Origin: Xanthomonas sacchari
Lineage (GTDB): Bacteria; Pseudomonadota; Gammaproteobacteria; Xanthomonadales; Xanthomonadaceae
Assembly (NCBI RefSeq): GCF_040529065.1
Contig: NZ_CP132343.1
Span: forward strand, 4,667,001-4,731,000
Reading direction: 5' to 3'
DNA length: 64,000 bases
In this document: in pieces, positions 1 to 8,691 of the stretch
Numbering within the stretch: the first letter of the stretch is position 1
Layout of the letters: each line of letters begins with the position of its first letter
Made by a program: the position numbers and the translations under genes
Notes under the pieces: model-generated
Database searches by the model: none
The model's input: the letters and a program-made list of their open reading frames with translations, nothing else
What the model was told of the DNA's origin: nothing

Positions 1-1369
1 CCTCGACGCGGCCGAGATAGCGTTCGGCTTCGTCGTCGCCGCGGTGGCGATTGCCGAACAGCTCCACCGTGTACAGATGGCCGGGGCGGCCGACGAAGCT
101 GCCCTGCACCTGCGGCACGCCGGCGCCGCGTTCGATCGTGCGCAACTGCGGGGCGGCCTGGCCGAAGTTCGGCGCAGGCTGGCAACCGTCCGCCGCCGTG
201 GCGCCGCAGATCGTCGCGCGCTTGCGCGGGTCCGGATCGACGCCGATGCCGCGCGAACCGACGAAGGGCGCGTGCTCCAGGCCCGGCACGCCGAACACGA
301 TGGCGCCGCGCGGCTGGCCGGGCACGCAGGCGCCGCCGGCGAAACAGCGCTCGATCTTCAGGCCGTTGCCGGACAGCAGGTTGGCGCTGAACCGGTTGGC
401 TTCGCTGCGCGGCTGCGGGCGCACCGCGATGCCGATACCGTTGCCGGTCAGGCGGTTGCCCTCGATCAGGTTGTCGCGGCCGGTGACGCTGACCCCGATC
501 GAATTGCCGGCGAAGTCGTTGTCGGCGATGGTGTTGCGGTTGCCCCAGTTGATCTGCAACCCGTCGGAGTAGCGCTCGAAGCGGTTGCGCAGCACGGTGT
601 TGTCGTTGCCCCACAGGATCTCGATGCCCTGCGATGGCTCGGGATTGGCGTCGGTGGAGCGGAACACGTTGTCGGCCACCAGGTTCCAGGCCGCGCCGCG
701 GGTCAGCTCCAGGCCGTCGCCGTTGTCGAGGAAGGTATTGCGCTCGATGCGGTTGCGCACCGTGGTGGTGGCGGTGGACTGGCCGTTGCCGTCGTCGCCG
801 GTCAGCATCACCCCGGCGCCGCCGTGGTTGGCGACGATGCGGTTGTCGCGCAGCACATTGTCGCTGGCGCGGTTGAGCAGCACGCCGATGCAGAAGTTGC
901 GGATCTCCAGGCCGCTCAGTTCCACGCCCCGGGTGTCGCGCAGCAGCAGGCCCGGCAGCGTGGTGCTGCGCACGTTGGTGCCGAACTGGCCCTTCTCCGC
1001 GCCCGGGCAGGCCGCGGTGCCCTTGCCGCGGATGTAACCGGCGCCGTCGATGGCGATGTACTGGCCGTCGTGCGCCCGCGCCAGGCCCACCACCTGCAGC
1101 GGCCCCTGCAGTGCCGGCAACGGCGCGCGCGGGCGGATCACGTACGGCGGCGCGCCTACTGCGGCGATCTCGATGCGGTAACGGCCGGGCGCCTGGTTGG
1201 CGGTGGTGATCGCCCAGCGCAGCGATCCCGGGGCATCGTCGTCGGCGTAGCGGTCCACGGTGAGCACGCTGCGCTCCGGCGGCGCCGGCTCGGCCTGGTA
1301 GGCGCGCACGGCACCGGGAAGCAGGGCCGCCGCCAACAGGGCCAGGCCGCGGGAAAACGCACAGGACAT
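1..1369 (-). CDS. Secreted right-handed beta-helix (NosD-like) repeat protein, C-terminus beyond window
   Basis: Reading the minus strand from an ATG at 1367-1369 gives an open frame that runs off the left edge, so at least 456 codons are present and the C-terminus is missing. A GGAGA ribosome binding site sits 5 bases before the ATG. Residues 1-23 form a signal peptide ending in VRA. The middle consists of repeated turns with Asn, Asp and Gly (for example NTFLDNGDGLELTRG, NDFAGNSIGVSVTGRDN), the pattern of parallel beta-helix proteins with NosD/PbH1 repeats. Family members bind or cleave polysaccharides or act as surface adhesins; no catalytic residues could be assigned, so the role is open. 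Codon use is like the backbone. The protein faces away from the methyltransferase gene region at 1576. Confidence 0.8.
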   Translation of the reverse strand, partial: MSCAFSRGLALLAAALLPGAVRAYQAEPAPPERSVLTVDRYADDDAPGSLRWAITTANQAPGRYRIEIAAVGAPPYVIRPRAPLPALQGPLQVVGLARAHDGQYIAIDGAGYIRGKGTAACPGAEKGQFGTNVRSTTLPGLLLRDTRGVELSGLEIRNFCIGVLLNRASDNVLRDNRIVANHGGAGVMLTGDDGNGQSTATTTVRNRIERNTFLDNGDGLELTRGAAWNLVADNVFRSTDANPEPSQGIEILWGNDNTVLRNRFERYSDGLQINWGNRNTIADNDFAGNSIGVSVTGRDNLIEGNRLTGNGIGIAVRPQPRSEANRFSANLLSGNGLKIERCFAGGACVPGQPRGAIVFGVPGLEHAPFVGSRGIGVDPDPRKRATICGATAADGCQPAPNFGQAAPQLRTIERGAGVPQVQGSFVGRPGHLYTVELFGNRHRGDDEAERYLGRVE

Positions 1370-1482
1370 GCACCATCTCCAACAGAATCGGGACCGCACC
1401 GGCGGCGGGCGGCGCCGCGGCCGCCAGCGGCGCACGCGTCGCGCGCTGCCAGGCGCCGGGACAGCGGCAACGCTAGTTTTAT

Positions 1483-1533
1483 CGCACTGCACCATTCAAG
1501 TGCGAATATCGATTCGCGGTGCGTTTATCGCAC
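1483..1533. promoter_or_regulatory. Cluster of three short palindromes upstream of the beta-helix gene
   Basis: Three inverted repeats lie in 51 bases: CGCACT (1483-1488) with AGTGCG (1499-1504), GCGAAT (1502-1507) with ATTCGC (1512-1517), and GTGCG (1519-1523) with CGCAC (1529-1533). The block TTTATCGCAC also occurs twice as a direct repeat. The region lies about 115-165 bases upstream of the beta-helix start codon. This looks like operator half-sites, but the regulator is unknown. Confidence 0.4.
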
Positions 1534-1575
1534 AACCGGAGTCGCCGACCGCGCCGCAAGGCTAGGTGCATGGCG

Positions 1576-2181
1576 CTATGCGGCGGCGGCGGCCTTGCGC
1601 GCGATCAGCCGATGCACGCGCTTGCCGGAGGAGGCGCTGACGACCTCCTGGTCGTCGATCAGCTGCATGCCGGCACCCAGCGCCGCACGCATCCGCGTCG
1701 CATCCAGCACGGTATACAGGCGGCCATGCGCATCGCGCGGCGCGTCGTTTCCGGCCACCCGCCAGCTCAGGTACAAGGTGCCCTCCGGCATCAGCAGCTC
1801 GGCCAGCCGCTCGGCGGCGGCGGCCGCGTCCGCCTGGTCGAGATGCATCACCACCGTTTCGCACAGCACGTTGCGAAACGCGCCGGACGGGACGCCGGCC
1901 AGTGCCGGCAACGCGGCCAGTTCGAACCGCAGGCCGCGGTAGCGCCGCCGCGCCTCCTTGAGCAGCCCGGCGCTCGCATCGTAGCCGCACACCTCGAAAC
2001 CGCGCGCTGCGAGCCAGGCCGTATCGCGCCCCGCGCCGCAGCCGACGTCGGCGGTCGGCCCCGGCGCGAAATGCCGCCGGAGCAGTGCGTACATGTCCTC
2101 GGGCGCGGCCTGGTCGTGCCAGTCCTGCGCATAGCGCGCGGCTTCGGCGTCGTAGGCAGCGACGGTCGGGCGGTCCACCAT
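1576..2181 (-). CDS. Class I SAM-dependent methyltransferase
   Basis: 201 residues from the ATG at 2179-2181; a longer start at 2208 is possible but the MVDRPTV start gives the usual N-terminus. Residues about 45-60 hold the SAM-binding glycine motif DVGCGAGRD, followed by an acidic residue in GYDAS that should contact the ribose of SAM. The C-terminal half carries the beta-strand pattern of the Rossmann methyltransferase fold. No substrate-specific feature is visible, so the methyl acceptor is unknown. It is transcribed away from the gamma-carbonic anhydrase gene, with about 155 bases between the two starts, and convergent with nothing. Confidence 0.8.
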   Translation of the reverse strand: MVDRPTVAAYDAEAARYAQDWHDQAAPEDMYALLRRHFAPGPTADVGCGAGRDTAWLAARGFEVCGYDASAGLLKEARRRYRGLRFELAALPALAGVPSGAFRNVLCETVVMHLDQADAAAAAERLAELLMPEGTLYLSWRVAGNDAPRDAHGRLYTVLDATRMRAALGAGMQLIDDQEVVSASSGKRVHRLIARKAAAAA

Positions 2182-2336
2182 GGCGATTGCTCCGCAACGG
2201 CGTCGCACGACGCCCGGCGTAGCTTAGTCCTTGCGTGCGACACGCGTCGGGGGACGCGCCCGCGGCGGCCGGCCCGAGCGACCGCGTTATCATCGGCGCC
2301 CGCGTGGCCGCCGGCCGCCCACCGCCGGAGAGCGCC

Positions 2337-2888
2337 GTGTCCCCGATCCGCCCCTACCTCGACAAGACCCCGCAGTTGGGCGCGCGCGTCTATGTGGACC
2401 CCGCCTGCACCCTCATCGGCGACGTGGTGCTGGAGGACGACGTGTCGGTGTGGCCGGGCACGGTGATCCGCGGCGACGTCAATTACGTGCGCATCGGCGC
2501 GCGCAGCAACATCCAGGACGGCACCATCATCCACGTCAGCCACCACAGCCCCTACAACGCGGCCGGCTACCCGACCCTGATCGGTGCGGACGTGACCGTC
2601 GGCCACGGCACCATCATCCATGCCTGCACCATCGAGGACCTGTGCCTGATCGGTATGGGCGCGTGCATCCTCGACGGCGCCACGGTGAAGAAGTACGGCT
2701 TCGTCGGCGCAGGCGCGGTGGTCGGCCCTGGCAAGACCGTCGGCGAAGGCGAGCTGTGGCTGGGCAATCCGGCGCGAAAGGCGCGCATGCTCAGCGACAA
2801 GGAGATCGAGAGCCTGCACTACTCGGCGCAGCACTATGTGCGGCTGAAGGGTCGCTACCTGGACGCGGCCGCGGCAGCGCCGCAGTAG
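2337..2888 (+). CDS. Gamma-class carbonic anhydrase / YrdA-type hexapeptide protein
   Basis: 183 residues from a GTG at 2337-2339, chosen because a GGAG lies 8-10 bases upstream; an in-frame ATG at 2235 is less likely. The sequence is a left-handed beta-helix of hexapeptide repeats (IGDVVL, VTVGHG, LIGMGA). The zinc-ligand histidines of the family are visible in the segments around IIHVSHH, GHGTIIHAC. Family members are cytoplasmic trimeric zinc enzymes related to Cam; many bacterial YrdA proteins have weak or no carbonic anhydrase activity, so the reaction is inferred. It ends 10 bases before the stop of the convergent Lrp-type gene. Confidence 0.85.
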   Translation: MSPIRPYLDKTPQLGARVYVDPACTLIGDVVLEDDVSVWPGTVIRGDVNYVRIGARSNIQDGTIIHVSHHSPYNAAGYPTLIGADVTVGHGTIIHACTIEDLCLIGMGACILDGATVKKYGFVGAGAVVGPGKTVGEGELWLGNPARKARMLSDKEIESLHYSAQHYVRLKGRYLDAAAAAPQ

Positions 2889-2897
2889 CCCGCACCA

Positions 2898-3392
2898 CTA
2901 CTCGGCCGCCAAGGCGAGTAGGGCACGGCCGATCGGGCGCGGCGTCTCGCTGCGCAACACCACGCTGGTGGTCACCGCGCCGAAACGCGCCAGGGCATCG
3001 ATGACCGGCTCCAGCTGCGCCGGCGCGGGCACCAGCACGCGCAGCACGAAGCAGTCCTCGCCGGTGACCCGATGCACGTCCAGCACCTGCGGCATCTGCG
3101 CGAACAGCGCCAGGCACGCGCCGATCTGCGCATGCGTGGTGCGCAGGCGGACGATGGCCGAGGTCGCCAGGCCCAGCGCGCGCGGATCGACCCGGGCGGT
3201 ATAGCCGGTGATCACGCCCTGCTCCTCGAGCCGGCGCACGCGCTCGGACATCGCCGGCTGCGACAGGCCGATGCGCCGCCCCAGGGCCGCCAGGGCGATG
3301 CGGCCGTCGCACTGAAGCGCCTCCAGGATCGCGTAGTCCAGGGCATCGCCCCGCCAGGTCTTCGCCGCCACTCGCCTCGCCCCCTTCGCCAT
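2898..3392 (-). CDS. Lrp/AsnC family transcriptional regulator
   Basis: 164 residues from the ATG at 3390-3392; an ATG at 3405-3407 in the same frame would add five residues. The N-terminal third is a winged helix-turn-helix with the AsnC signature (LDYAILEALQCDGRIALAAL, then LSQPAMSERVRRLEEQGVI). The C-terminal part is the RAM ligand-binding domain (DVHRVTGEDCFVLRVLV). Such proteins sense amino acids and control their metabolism or export. The gene is divergent from the hydrolase at 3498, with 105 bases between them, so the hydrolase promoter is its likely nearest target. The effector is not readable from the sequence. Confidence 0.88.
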   Translation of the reverse strand: MAKGARRVAAKTWRGDALDYAILEALQCDGRIALAALGRRIGLSQPAMSERVRRLEEQGVITGYTARVDPRALGLATSAIVRLRTTHAQIGACLALFAQMPQVLDVHRVTGEDCFVLRVLVPAPAQLEPVIDALARFGAVTTSVVLRSETPRPIGRALLALAAE

Positions 3393-3497
3393 CCACCGTG
3401 GATTCATCGGAAAACCGTCGCTTGCGCCGATGCATCGCCATGGCGATGCCAGGCAGGCAGCGCGACACTCACGCTTTCTTCCGACGGAGCGTAGCGC

Positions 3498-4049
3498 ATG
3501 CAGGACGTGGTGATCGTGCCGGGCATCGGCGACTCGGGACCGGAGCACTGGCAAACCCTCTGGCAGCGGCACGACCCGCGCATGCGCCGGCTGCAACCGG
3601 CGTCGTTCGCGCATCCGCAACTGCACGACTGGCTGCGCGCGCTCGACCATTGCGTGCAGCACTGCGCCACGCCGCCGCTGCTGGTCGCGCACAGCCTGGG
3701 TTGCCTGCTGGTCGCGCATTGGGCCGCGCGTGCCGAACGCCTGCCGCGCGGCGCCTTCCTGGTCGCCGTGCCCGATCCGGACAGTGCCGCGTTCCCGCAT
3801 GCGCAGGCGGCCAGCTTCGCTCCGGCGCCGGCGACGCCGCTGCCGTTCCCCAGCCTGATCGTGGCCAGCAGCGACGATCCCTACGCAGCGCCGTCCTACA
3901 GCCGTCGCTGCGCGGCCGCCTGGGGCAGCGGACTGGTCGAACTCGATCGCCTGGGACATATCAACGCAGCCAGCGGCCTGGGCGCCTGGCCGCACGGCGC
4001 GCACTTGCTGGCCGCCTTCGACGCCGGCCTCGGACCGACACCGGCCTAG
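3498..4049 (+). CDS. RBBP9/YdeN-type alpha/beta hydrolase
   Basis: 183 residues. The start of the protein, VVIVPGIGDSGPEHWQ, is characteristic of the RBBP9/YdeN serine hydrolase family. The nucleophile elbow is AHSLGC (Ser near residue 67), the acidic residue lies in SSDDPY (about residue 135) and the catalytic His in LGHINAASG (about residue 155), so the Ser-Asp-His triad is complete. There is no signal peptide; it should be cytoplasmic. Family members are esterases of unknown natural substrate. The gene is divergent from the Lrp/AsnC regulator, which may control it. Confidence 0.85.
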   Translation: MQDVVIVPGIGDSGPEHWQTLWQRHDPRMRRLQPASFAHPQLHDWLRALDHCVQHCATPPLLVAHSLGCLLVAHWAARAERLPRGAFLVAVPDPDSAAFPHAQAASFAPAPATPLPFPSLIVASSDDPYAAPSYSRRCAAAWGSGLVELDRLGHINAASGLGAWPHGAHLLAAFDAGLGPTPA

Positions 4050-4190
4050 CCCGCCTGAGCGCTGCCGACGCCTCGCCGCGCGACGCCGTGGAGCGGTAAA
4101 AAAGCGCGCTCGCGACTGGCGCGCTTCCCGCGCCTGCGCGACACTATGCGTCTCTGGCGTGGGGACGCCACCGAACGAATGGAATCGCAG

Positions 4191-5102
4191 ATGCTCAAGA
4201 TCTCGCTGCGCGGCCTGCTGGCCGCTTTTTGCTGTGCGCTGTGCTTCAGCGCCGTCCCGGCGCTGGCCCAGGACAGCGGCCCGGACATGACCGCCGAGCA
4301 GTTCGTCGGCACGCTGCATTTCCGCGACGGCCACATCGAGGTCCCGCAGGCCAAGGTGCATTTCGACCTCGGCCCGGAATTCCGCTACCTGGACAAGACC
4401 GATGCGCGGCGGGTGCTGGAGAGTTACTGGGGCAACCCGCCCGACGACGACGTGCTGGGCCTGATCGTGCCGCGCCGGCCGGCGCTCGACGAGAAGGGCA
4501 GTTGGGCGGTGGTGGTCACCTATTCCGACGACGGCTACGTGTCCGACGAGGACGCCAGCAAGATCGACTACCAGGCCATGCTCAAGGACATGCAGGAGGC
4601 CACCCGCGAGGAGAACGCGCAGCGCAAGAAGGCCGGCTACGAGCAGGTCGACCTGGTCGGCTGGGCGGTGCCGCCGCGTTACGACACCGGCAGCAAGAAG
4701 CTGTACTGGGCGCGCGAGCTGGCATTCGCGGGCGAGCGCGAGCACACCCTCAACTACGACATCCGCGTGCTCGGCCGGCACGGCTACCTCAGCCTCAATG
4801 CGGTCTCGGGCATGGGCGAACTGGCGCAGGTGCGCGCGGGCATGCAGCAGTTGCTGCCGATGGCCGAGTTCGACAGCGGCGCCCGCTATGCCGACCACAA
4901 CCCGTCCACCGACAAGATCGCCAGCTACGGCCTGGCCACCCTGATCGGCGGCGGCCTGGCGGCCAAGGCCGGCCTGTTCGCCAAGCTCGGCCTGCTGCTG
5001 GCCAAGGCCTGGAAGCTGGTACTGGTCGGCCTGATGGGCCTGGTCGCCGGCGTGCGCAAGCTGTTCGGCGGACGCCAGCGCGACGGCGGCACGGTGCGCT
5101 GA
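4191..5102 (+). CDS. DUF2167 membrane-anchored protein
   Basis: 303 residues from the ATG at 4191; an ATG four codons upstream (4179) is possible. A cleavable signal peptide ends at ALAQ (about residue 23). The body matches the DUF2167 family as I know it: conserved stretches include LESYWGNPP, GLIVPR, WAVVVTYSDDGYV, ARELAFAGE and LNYDIRVLGR. A C-terminal hydrophobic segment (about residues 258-285) and a basic tail suggest anchoring in the inner membrane with the domain outside. Function is unknown in the family, although members are often stress induced. It stands alone before the RDD operon. Confidence 0.8.
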   Translation: MLKISLRGLLAAFCCALCFSAVPALAQDSGPDMTAEQFVGTLHFRDGHIEVPQAKVHFDLGPEFRYLDKTDARRVLESYWGNPPDDDVLGLIVPRRPALDEKGSWAVVVTYSDDGYVSDEDASKIDYQAMLKDMQEATREENAQRKKAGYEQVDLVGWAVPPRYDTGSKKLYWARELAFAGEREHTLNYDIRVLGRHGYLSLNAVSGMGELAQVRAGMQQLLPMAEFDSGARYADHNPSTDKIASYGLATLIGGGLAAKAGLFAKLGLLLAKAWKLVLVGLMGLVAGVRKLFGGRQRDGGTVR

Positions 5103-5274
5103 CCGGCACCGCCGTCACGCTGGGCAATTCACGCCACCCCGGCTAAAGTTCCGTGTCGGAGCAGGACGCAGTCGAGAGCAGCATGCCGCCACAGGCAGCC
5201 GGCCGAACGGAAGGACGGCCTCCCCACATCGCAGGCGTCAGTGTCCGCCGCACCATGCGGCGGCGGTAAGGGGC

Positions 5275-5952
5275 ATGCTCGATACCTATCGCGAAGTCGT
5301 CACCCCCGAAGGCGTGCCGCTGCATCTGCCGGCCGCCGGCGCGGTGCCGCGCGCACTGGCCTGGCTGATCGACCTGGCGCTGCGCTTCGCCCTGCTCGCC
5401 GCCATGGGCATGTTCCTCGGCCTGCTCGGCGGCCTCGGCCAGGGCCTGTACCTGGTGGCGATGTTCCTGGTGTTCTGGGCCTACCCGATCGTGTTGGAGG
5501 GCTGGCGCGGCCAGACCCTGGGCAAGCAGGCGCTGGGCCTGCGCGTGGTGGCGCGCAACGGCGCGCCGGTGGGGTGGATGGCCGCGATCACCCGCAACCT
5601 GCTGCGCACCGTGGACATGCTGCCGTTCGGCTACGCCGTCGGCCTGCTGGCCTGCCTGTTCGATGCCCATTCGCGGCGCCTGGGCGACTTGGTCGCCGGC
5701 ACGCTGGTGGTGCACCAACCGCCGCGCGAGGACGAGGCGTTGCCGCCGATCGCCAGCGCCCTCGCACCGCCGCGGCCGCTGCTGCCGGCCGAACAGGCGG
5801 CGCTGATCGCCTTCGCCGAGCGCGCGCCGCGGCTCACCCCGGAGCGGCAGCTGGAACTGGCCGCGCTGGCGCAGCCGCTGACCGACACGCCGGGCCAGGC
5901 CGGAGTGCTGCGCCTGTACGCGATGGCCAACTGGTTGCTGGGCCGCCGATGA
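5275..5952 (+). CDS. RDD family membrane protein
   Basis: 225 residues. The RDD domain spans about residues 20-155: an N-terminal PRALAWLIDLALR with the family Arg/Asp pattern, hydrophobic helices at about 37-60 and 60-78, the motif GQTLGKQALGLRVV and a later helix ending near LGDLVAGTLVV. The C-terminal 70 residues are soluble. RDD proteins are small inner-membrane proteins of poorly known, probably transport-related, function. This is the first gene of a six-gene operon; its TGA overlaps the ATG of the next gene (ATGA at 5949-5952), which implies coupled translation. Confidence 0.88.
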   Translation: MLDTYREVVTPEGVPLHLPAAGAVPRALAWLIDLALRFALLAAMGMFLGLLGGLGQGLYLVAMFLVFWAYPIVLEGWRGQTLGKQALGLRVVARNGAPVGWMAAITRNLLRTVDMLPFGYAVGLLACLFDAHSRRLGDLVAGTLVVHQPPREDEALPPIASALAPPRPLLPAEQAALIAFAERAPRLTPERQLELAALAQPLTDTPGQAGVLRLYAMANWLLGRR

Positions 5953-7004
5953 AACAGGAACAGTTCGTCCTCCGCCATCAGCACGAGTGGCAGGCGTTCG
6001 AGGCCTGGCTGCAGCGCAGCGGCAGCGCGCGCAAGCCGGCGCCGACCGCCACCGACACGCCCAGCGATGCCACCGCCGCGGTCGCGCCGCCGCATCCGCA
6101 GCCGCCGCCGCCGCTGGCCGACGAGGACGTGCCGGCGCGCTACCGGCGCCTGTGCCAGCAGCAGGCGCTGGCGTGCAAGCGCGGCTACAGCCCGCAGGTC
6201 ACCGCGCGCCTGCAGCACCTGATGCAACAGGGCCACACCGTCCTGTACCGGGCGCCGCGTCCGCGCTGGCGACGCGCGGCGGAATTCCTGTTCGCCGAAT
6301 TCCCGCAGGTGGTGCGCAGCCAGGCCGGCTACATGGCCGCGGCCACCGCGCTGTTCGTGGTGCCGCTGGTGACCATCTTCGTGCTGCTGCAGTTCCGTCC
6401 GGAACTGATCCACGGGCTGATGGATCCGATGCAGGTCAGCCAGATCGAGCGCATGTACGACCCGGCCGCCAGCGCGCAGAAGCTCGGCCGCGACAGCGGC
6501 ACCGATTGGCAGATGTTCGGCCACTACATCATGAACAACATCAGCATCGGCCTGCGCACCTTCGCCAGCGGCCTGCTGGCGGGACTGGGCACGGTGCTGG
6601 TGCTGCTGTTCAACGGCATCACCATCGGCGCGGTGGCCGGGCACCTGCATCAGATCGGCTATGGCGTCACCTTCTGGCGCTTCGTCGCCGGGCATGCGCC
6701 GTTCGAACTGACCGCGATCGTGATCGCCGGCGGCGCCGGCCTGCAACTGGGCCTGAAGGTGCTGGCGCCGGGACGGCGGCGACGCATCGATGCGCTGGTC
6801 GAAGGCGGCAAGATCGGCGCACGGCTGTGCCTGGGCGTGGCCGCGATGCTGCTGGTCGCCGCCTTCATCGAGGCGTTCTGGTCGTCCATCGCGACCGTGC
6901 CGGCGTGGATCAAGTACAGCGTGTCGGCGCTGCTGTGGACGCTGGTGCTGACGTGGCTGTGGCGCGGCGGTCGCGGCCGGGTGGAGGCCATCGATGCGGA
7001 TTGA
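5949..7004 (+). CDS. SpoIIM-like (DUF95) integral membrane protein
   Basis: 351 residues from the ATG at 5949, overlapping the upstream stop. The N-terminal 95 residues are soluble with a Pro/Ala-rich linker (about 35-60). About six hydrophobic helices follow, including VPLVTIFVLLQF (near residue 140) and the signature region NNISIGLRTFASGLLAGLGT with FNGITIGAV and FVAGHAPFELTAIVIAG, typical of stage II sporulation protein M relatives. In non-sporulating Gram-negative bacteria these occur with MoxR and DUF58 genes, as here. The biochemical role is unknown; an inner-membrane complex with its operon partners is inferred. Confidence 0.85.
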   Translation: MKQEQFVLRHQHEWQAFEAWLQRSGSARKPAPTATDTPSDATAAVAPPHPQPPPPLADEDVPARYRRLCQQQALACKRGYSPQVTARLQHLMQQGHTVLYRAPRPRWRRAAEFLFAEFPQVVRSQAGYMAAATALFVVPLVTIFVLLQFRPELIHGLMDPMQVSQIERMYDPAASAQKLGRDSGTDWQMFGHYIMNNISIGLRTFASGLLAGLGTVLVLLFNGITIGAVAGHLHQIGYGVTFWRFVAGHAPFELTAIVIAGGAGLQLGLKVLAPGRRRRIDALVEGGKIGARLCLGVAAMLLVAAFIEAFWSSIATVPAWIKYSVSALLWTLVLTWLWRGGRGRVEAIDAD

Positions 7005-8691
7005 GCGCCTGGACGTGGTGCTGCGCGCACGCTCGGCCTGGGAAGCGATGGAACTGGGCACTGCGCTGGTCCGGCGCCACGCCGGGGCGATCTGGAAGCC
7101 ATGGGTGCTGGTCACCCTGCCGCTGTGCGTCGTGCTCAACCTCGGCGCCTGGGCGATCGACCGGCTGTGGCTGGCGTCGCTGTTGCTGTGGTGGCTGAAG
7201 CCGGTGCTGGACCGGATCCCGCTGTTCGTGATCTCGCGCGCGGTGTTCGGCGACGTACCGCGCGTGCGCGACACCGTGCGCGCGCAGGGCGCCTGGGGCT
7301 GGCGCACGCTGCTCGGCTACCTGACCTGGCGCCGGCTGAGCCCGGCACGCAGCGTGTTCATGCCGCTGGAGTTGCTGGAAGGCGCCAGCGCCGACCAGCA
7401 GCGCGAGCGCCGCCGCACCCTGGGCGGGGCCATCTACGGCCACGCACTGCTGCTGGCCAGCGTGTGCTGGCATTTCGAGGCGATGCTGTGCGTGGCCTGC
7501 ATCGCCACGATCTTCATGTTCGTGCCCATCGACCTGCTGCCGGAGACCGCGCGCGCGGCCTGGGCGCTGATCGGCGACCAGACGCCGGCATGGGCGGACA
7601 TCGGCTTCAACGTCATCGGCTGGCTGGCGATGACCCTGATCGAACCGTTCTTCGTCGGCGCCGGCTTCGGCCTGTACCTCAACCGGCGTACCCAGCTGGA
7701 AGCCTGGGACGTGGAGATGGCGCTGCGCCGGATGGCCGCGCGCCTGCGCGGCGCCGCGCCGCTGGCGCTGCTGTGCGTGGCCCTGCTCGCCGCGCCGACC
7801 GCGGCGCTGCGTGCGCAACCGGTGGCCGACGACGCGGCAACGCAGACCGCGGCGGCGCAGGATGCGCCCGCCGAGGGCACGCGCGATGGCGATGGCGAAA
7901 CCGATACCGACGCCGACGCCGACGCCGACGCAAACGCCGAGACCGACGACAAGGCCGCGGCCGCGCCCGCCGCCGACACCCACCACCACAACGCCGCGCA
8001 TCCGGTCCCGCTGGACGAAGTGTTCGACACCGAGCCCGCCGCCGATGCGCGCTTCGCCCGCGCCGCCGACCGTGCCTACGCCGACCCGCTGCTGACCGCC
8101 AAGCGCACCATCGGCTACTGGAAGAAGCGCAATCCCGACGAACCGCCCAAGCCGGACGACAAGCAGCAAGACCTCACCCCATTCGGCAAATGGATCGAGG
8201 CCGCGGCCCAGGCCATCGCCTTCGTCGGCCGCTGGGGCATGTGGCTGCTGGCGGGGATCCTGCTGCTGGTGCTGCTGCTCACCGCCAGGCACTGGCTGCC
8301 GTGGATGCGCGGCACCGGGCGCCGCCGCGCGACGCCGCCCACGGCGCCGGAGCATGTGCCGGTGCTGGCACCGCAACCGCTGCCCGACGACGTGGCGACG
8401 GTGGCACGACGCGCCTGGCGCGAGGGTCGCCATCGCGATGCGCTGGCGCTGCTGTACCGGGCCAGCGTGGCGACGCTGTGCGAACGCGCCGACCTGGTGC
8501 TGCCGCCCAGCGCCACCGAGGCGCAGTGCCTGCGCGCCGCGCAACGCCTGCCCGACGCCGCCGACCGCGGCTTGTTCGCGCGCATGGTGCGGGTGTGGCA
8601 GCACGCCGCCTATGCCGGCCGGCTGCCGGCGGATGACGCCTTCGACACGCTGGTCGACGAGCTGCAGCGCCAGTTCCGGTGGCAGGCATGA
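6994..8691 (+). CDS. DUF4129 domain membrane protein
   Basis: 565 residues, starting inside the end of the SpoIIM-like gene (11-base overlap). Helices lie in the N-terminal third (about residues 33-70, 150-185, 205-225) and one near 415-435. An extremely Asp/Ala-rich low-complexity segment (about residues 285-320), encoded by repeated GCCGAC units, separates the two halves. The C-terminal cytoplasmic part has the DUF4129 signature (AWREGRHRDALALLYRAS, with CLRAAQRLP later). DUF4129 is found with transglutaminase, MoxR and DUF58 genes. The role is unknown; the operon suggests an envelope-associated assembly. Confidence 0.82.
   Translation: MRIERLDVVLRARSAWEAMELGTALVRRHAGAIWKPWVLVTLPLCVVLNLGAWAIDRLWLASLLLWWLKPVLDRIPLFVISRAVFGDVPRVRDTVRAQGAWGWRTLLGYLTWRRLSPARSVFMPLELLEGASADQQRERRRTLGGAIYGHALLLASVCWHFEAMLCVACIATIFMFVPIDLLPETARAAWALIGDQTPAWADIGFNVIGWLAMTLIEPFFVGAGFGLYLNRRTQLEAWDVEMALRRMAARLRGAAPLALLCVALLAAPTAALRAQPVADDAATQTAAAQDAPAEGTRDGDGETDTDADADADANAETDDKAAAAPAADTHHHNAAHPVPLDEVFDTEPAADARFARAADRAYADPLLTAKRTIGYWKKRNPDEPPKPDDKQQDLTPFGKWIEAAAQAIAFVGRWGMWLLAGILLLVLLLTARHWLPWMRGTGRRRATPPTAPEHVPVLAPQPLPDDVATVARRAWREGRHRDALALLYRASVATLCERADLVLPPSATEAQCLRAAQRLPDAADRGLFARMVRVWQHAAYAGRLPADDAFDTLVDELQRQFRWQA

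Noticed and set aside
44-1942. A 632-codon plus-strand frame across the left end
   Set aside because: The minus strand encodes a coherent signal-peptide and beta-helix protein over the same bases; the plus frame has Ala/Arg/Gly shadow composition and crosses the methyltransferase gene.
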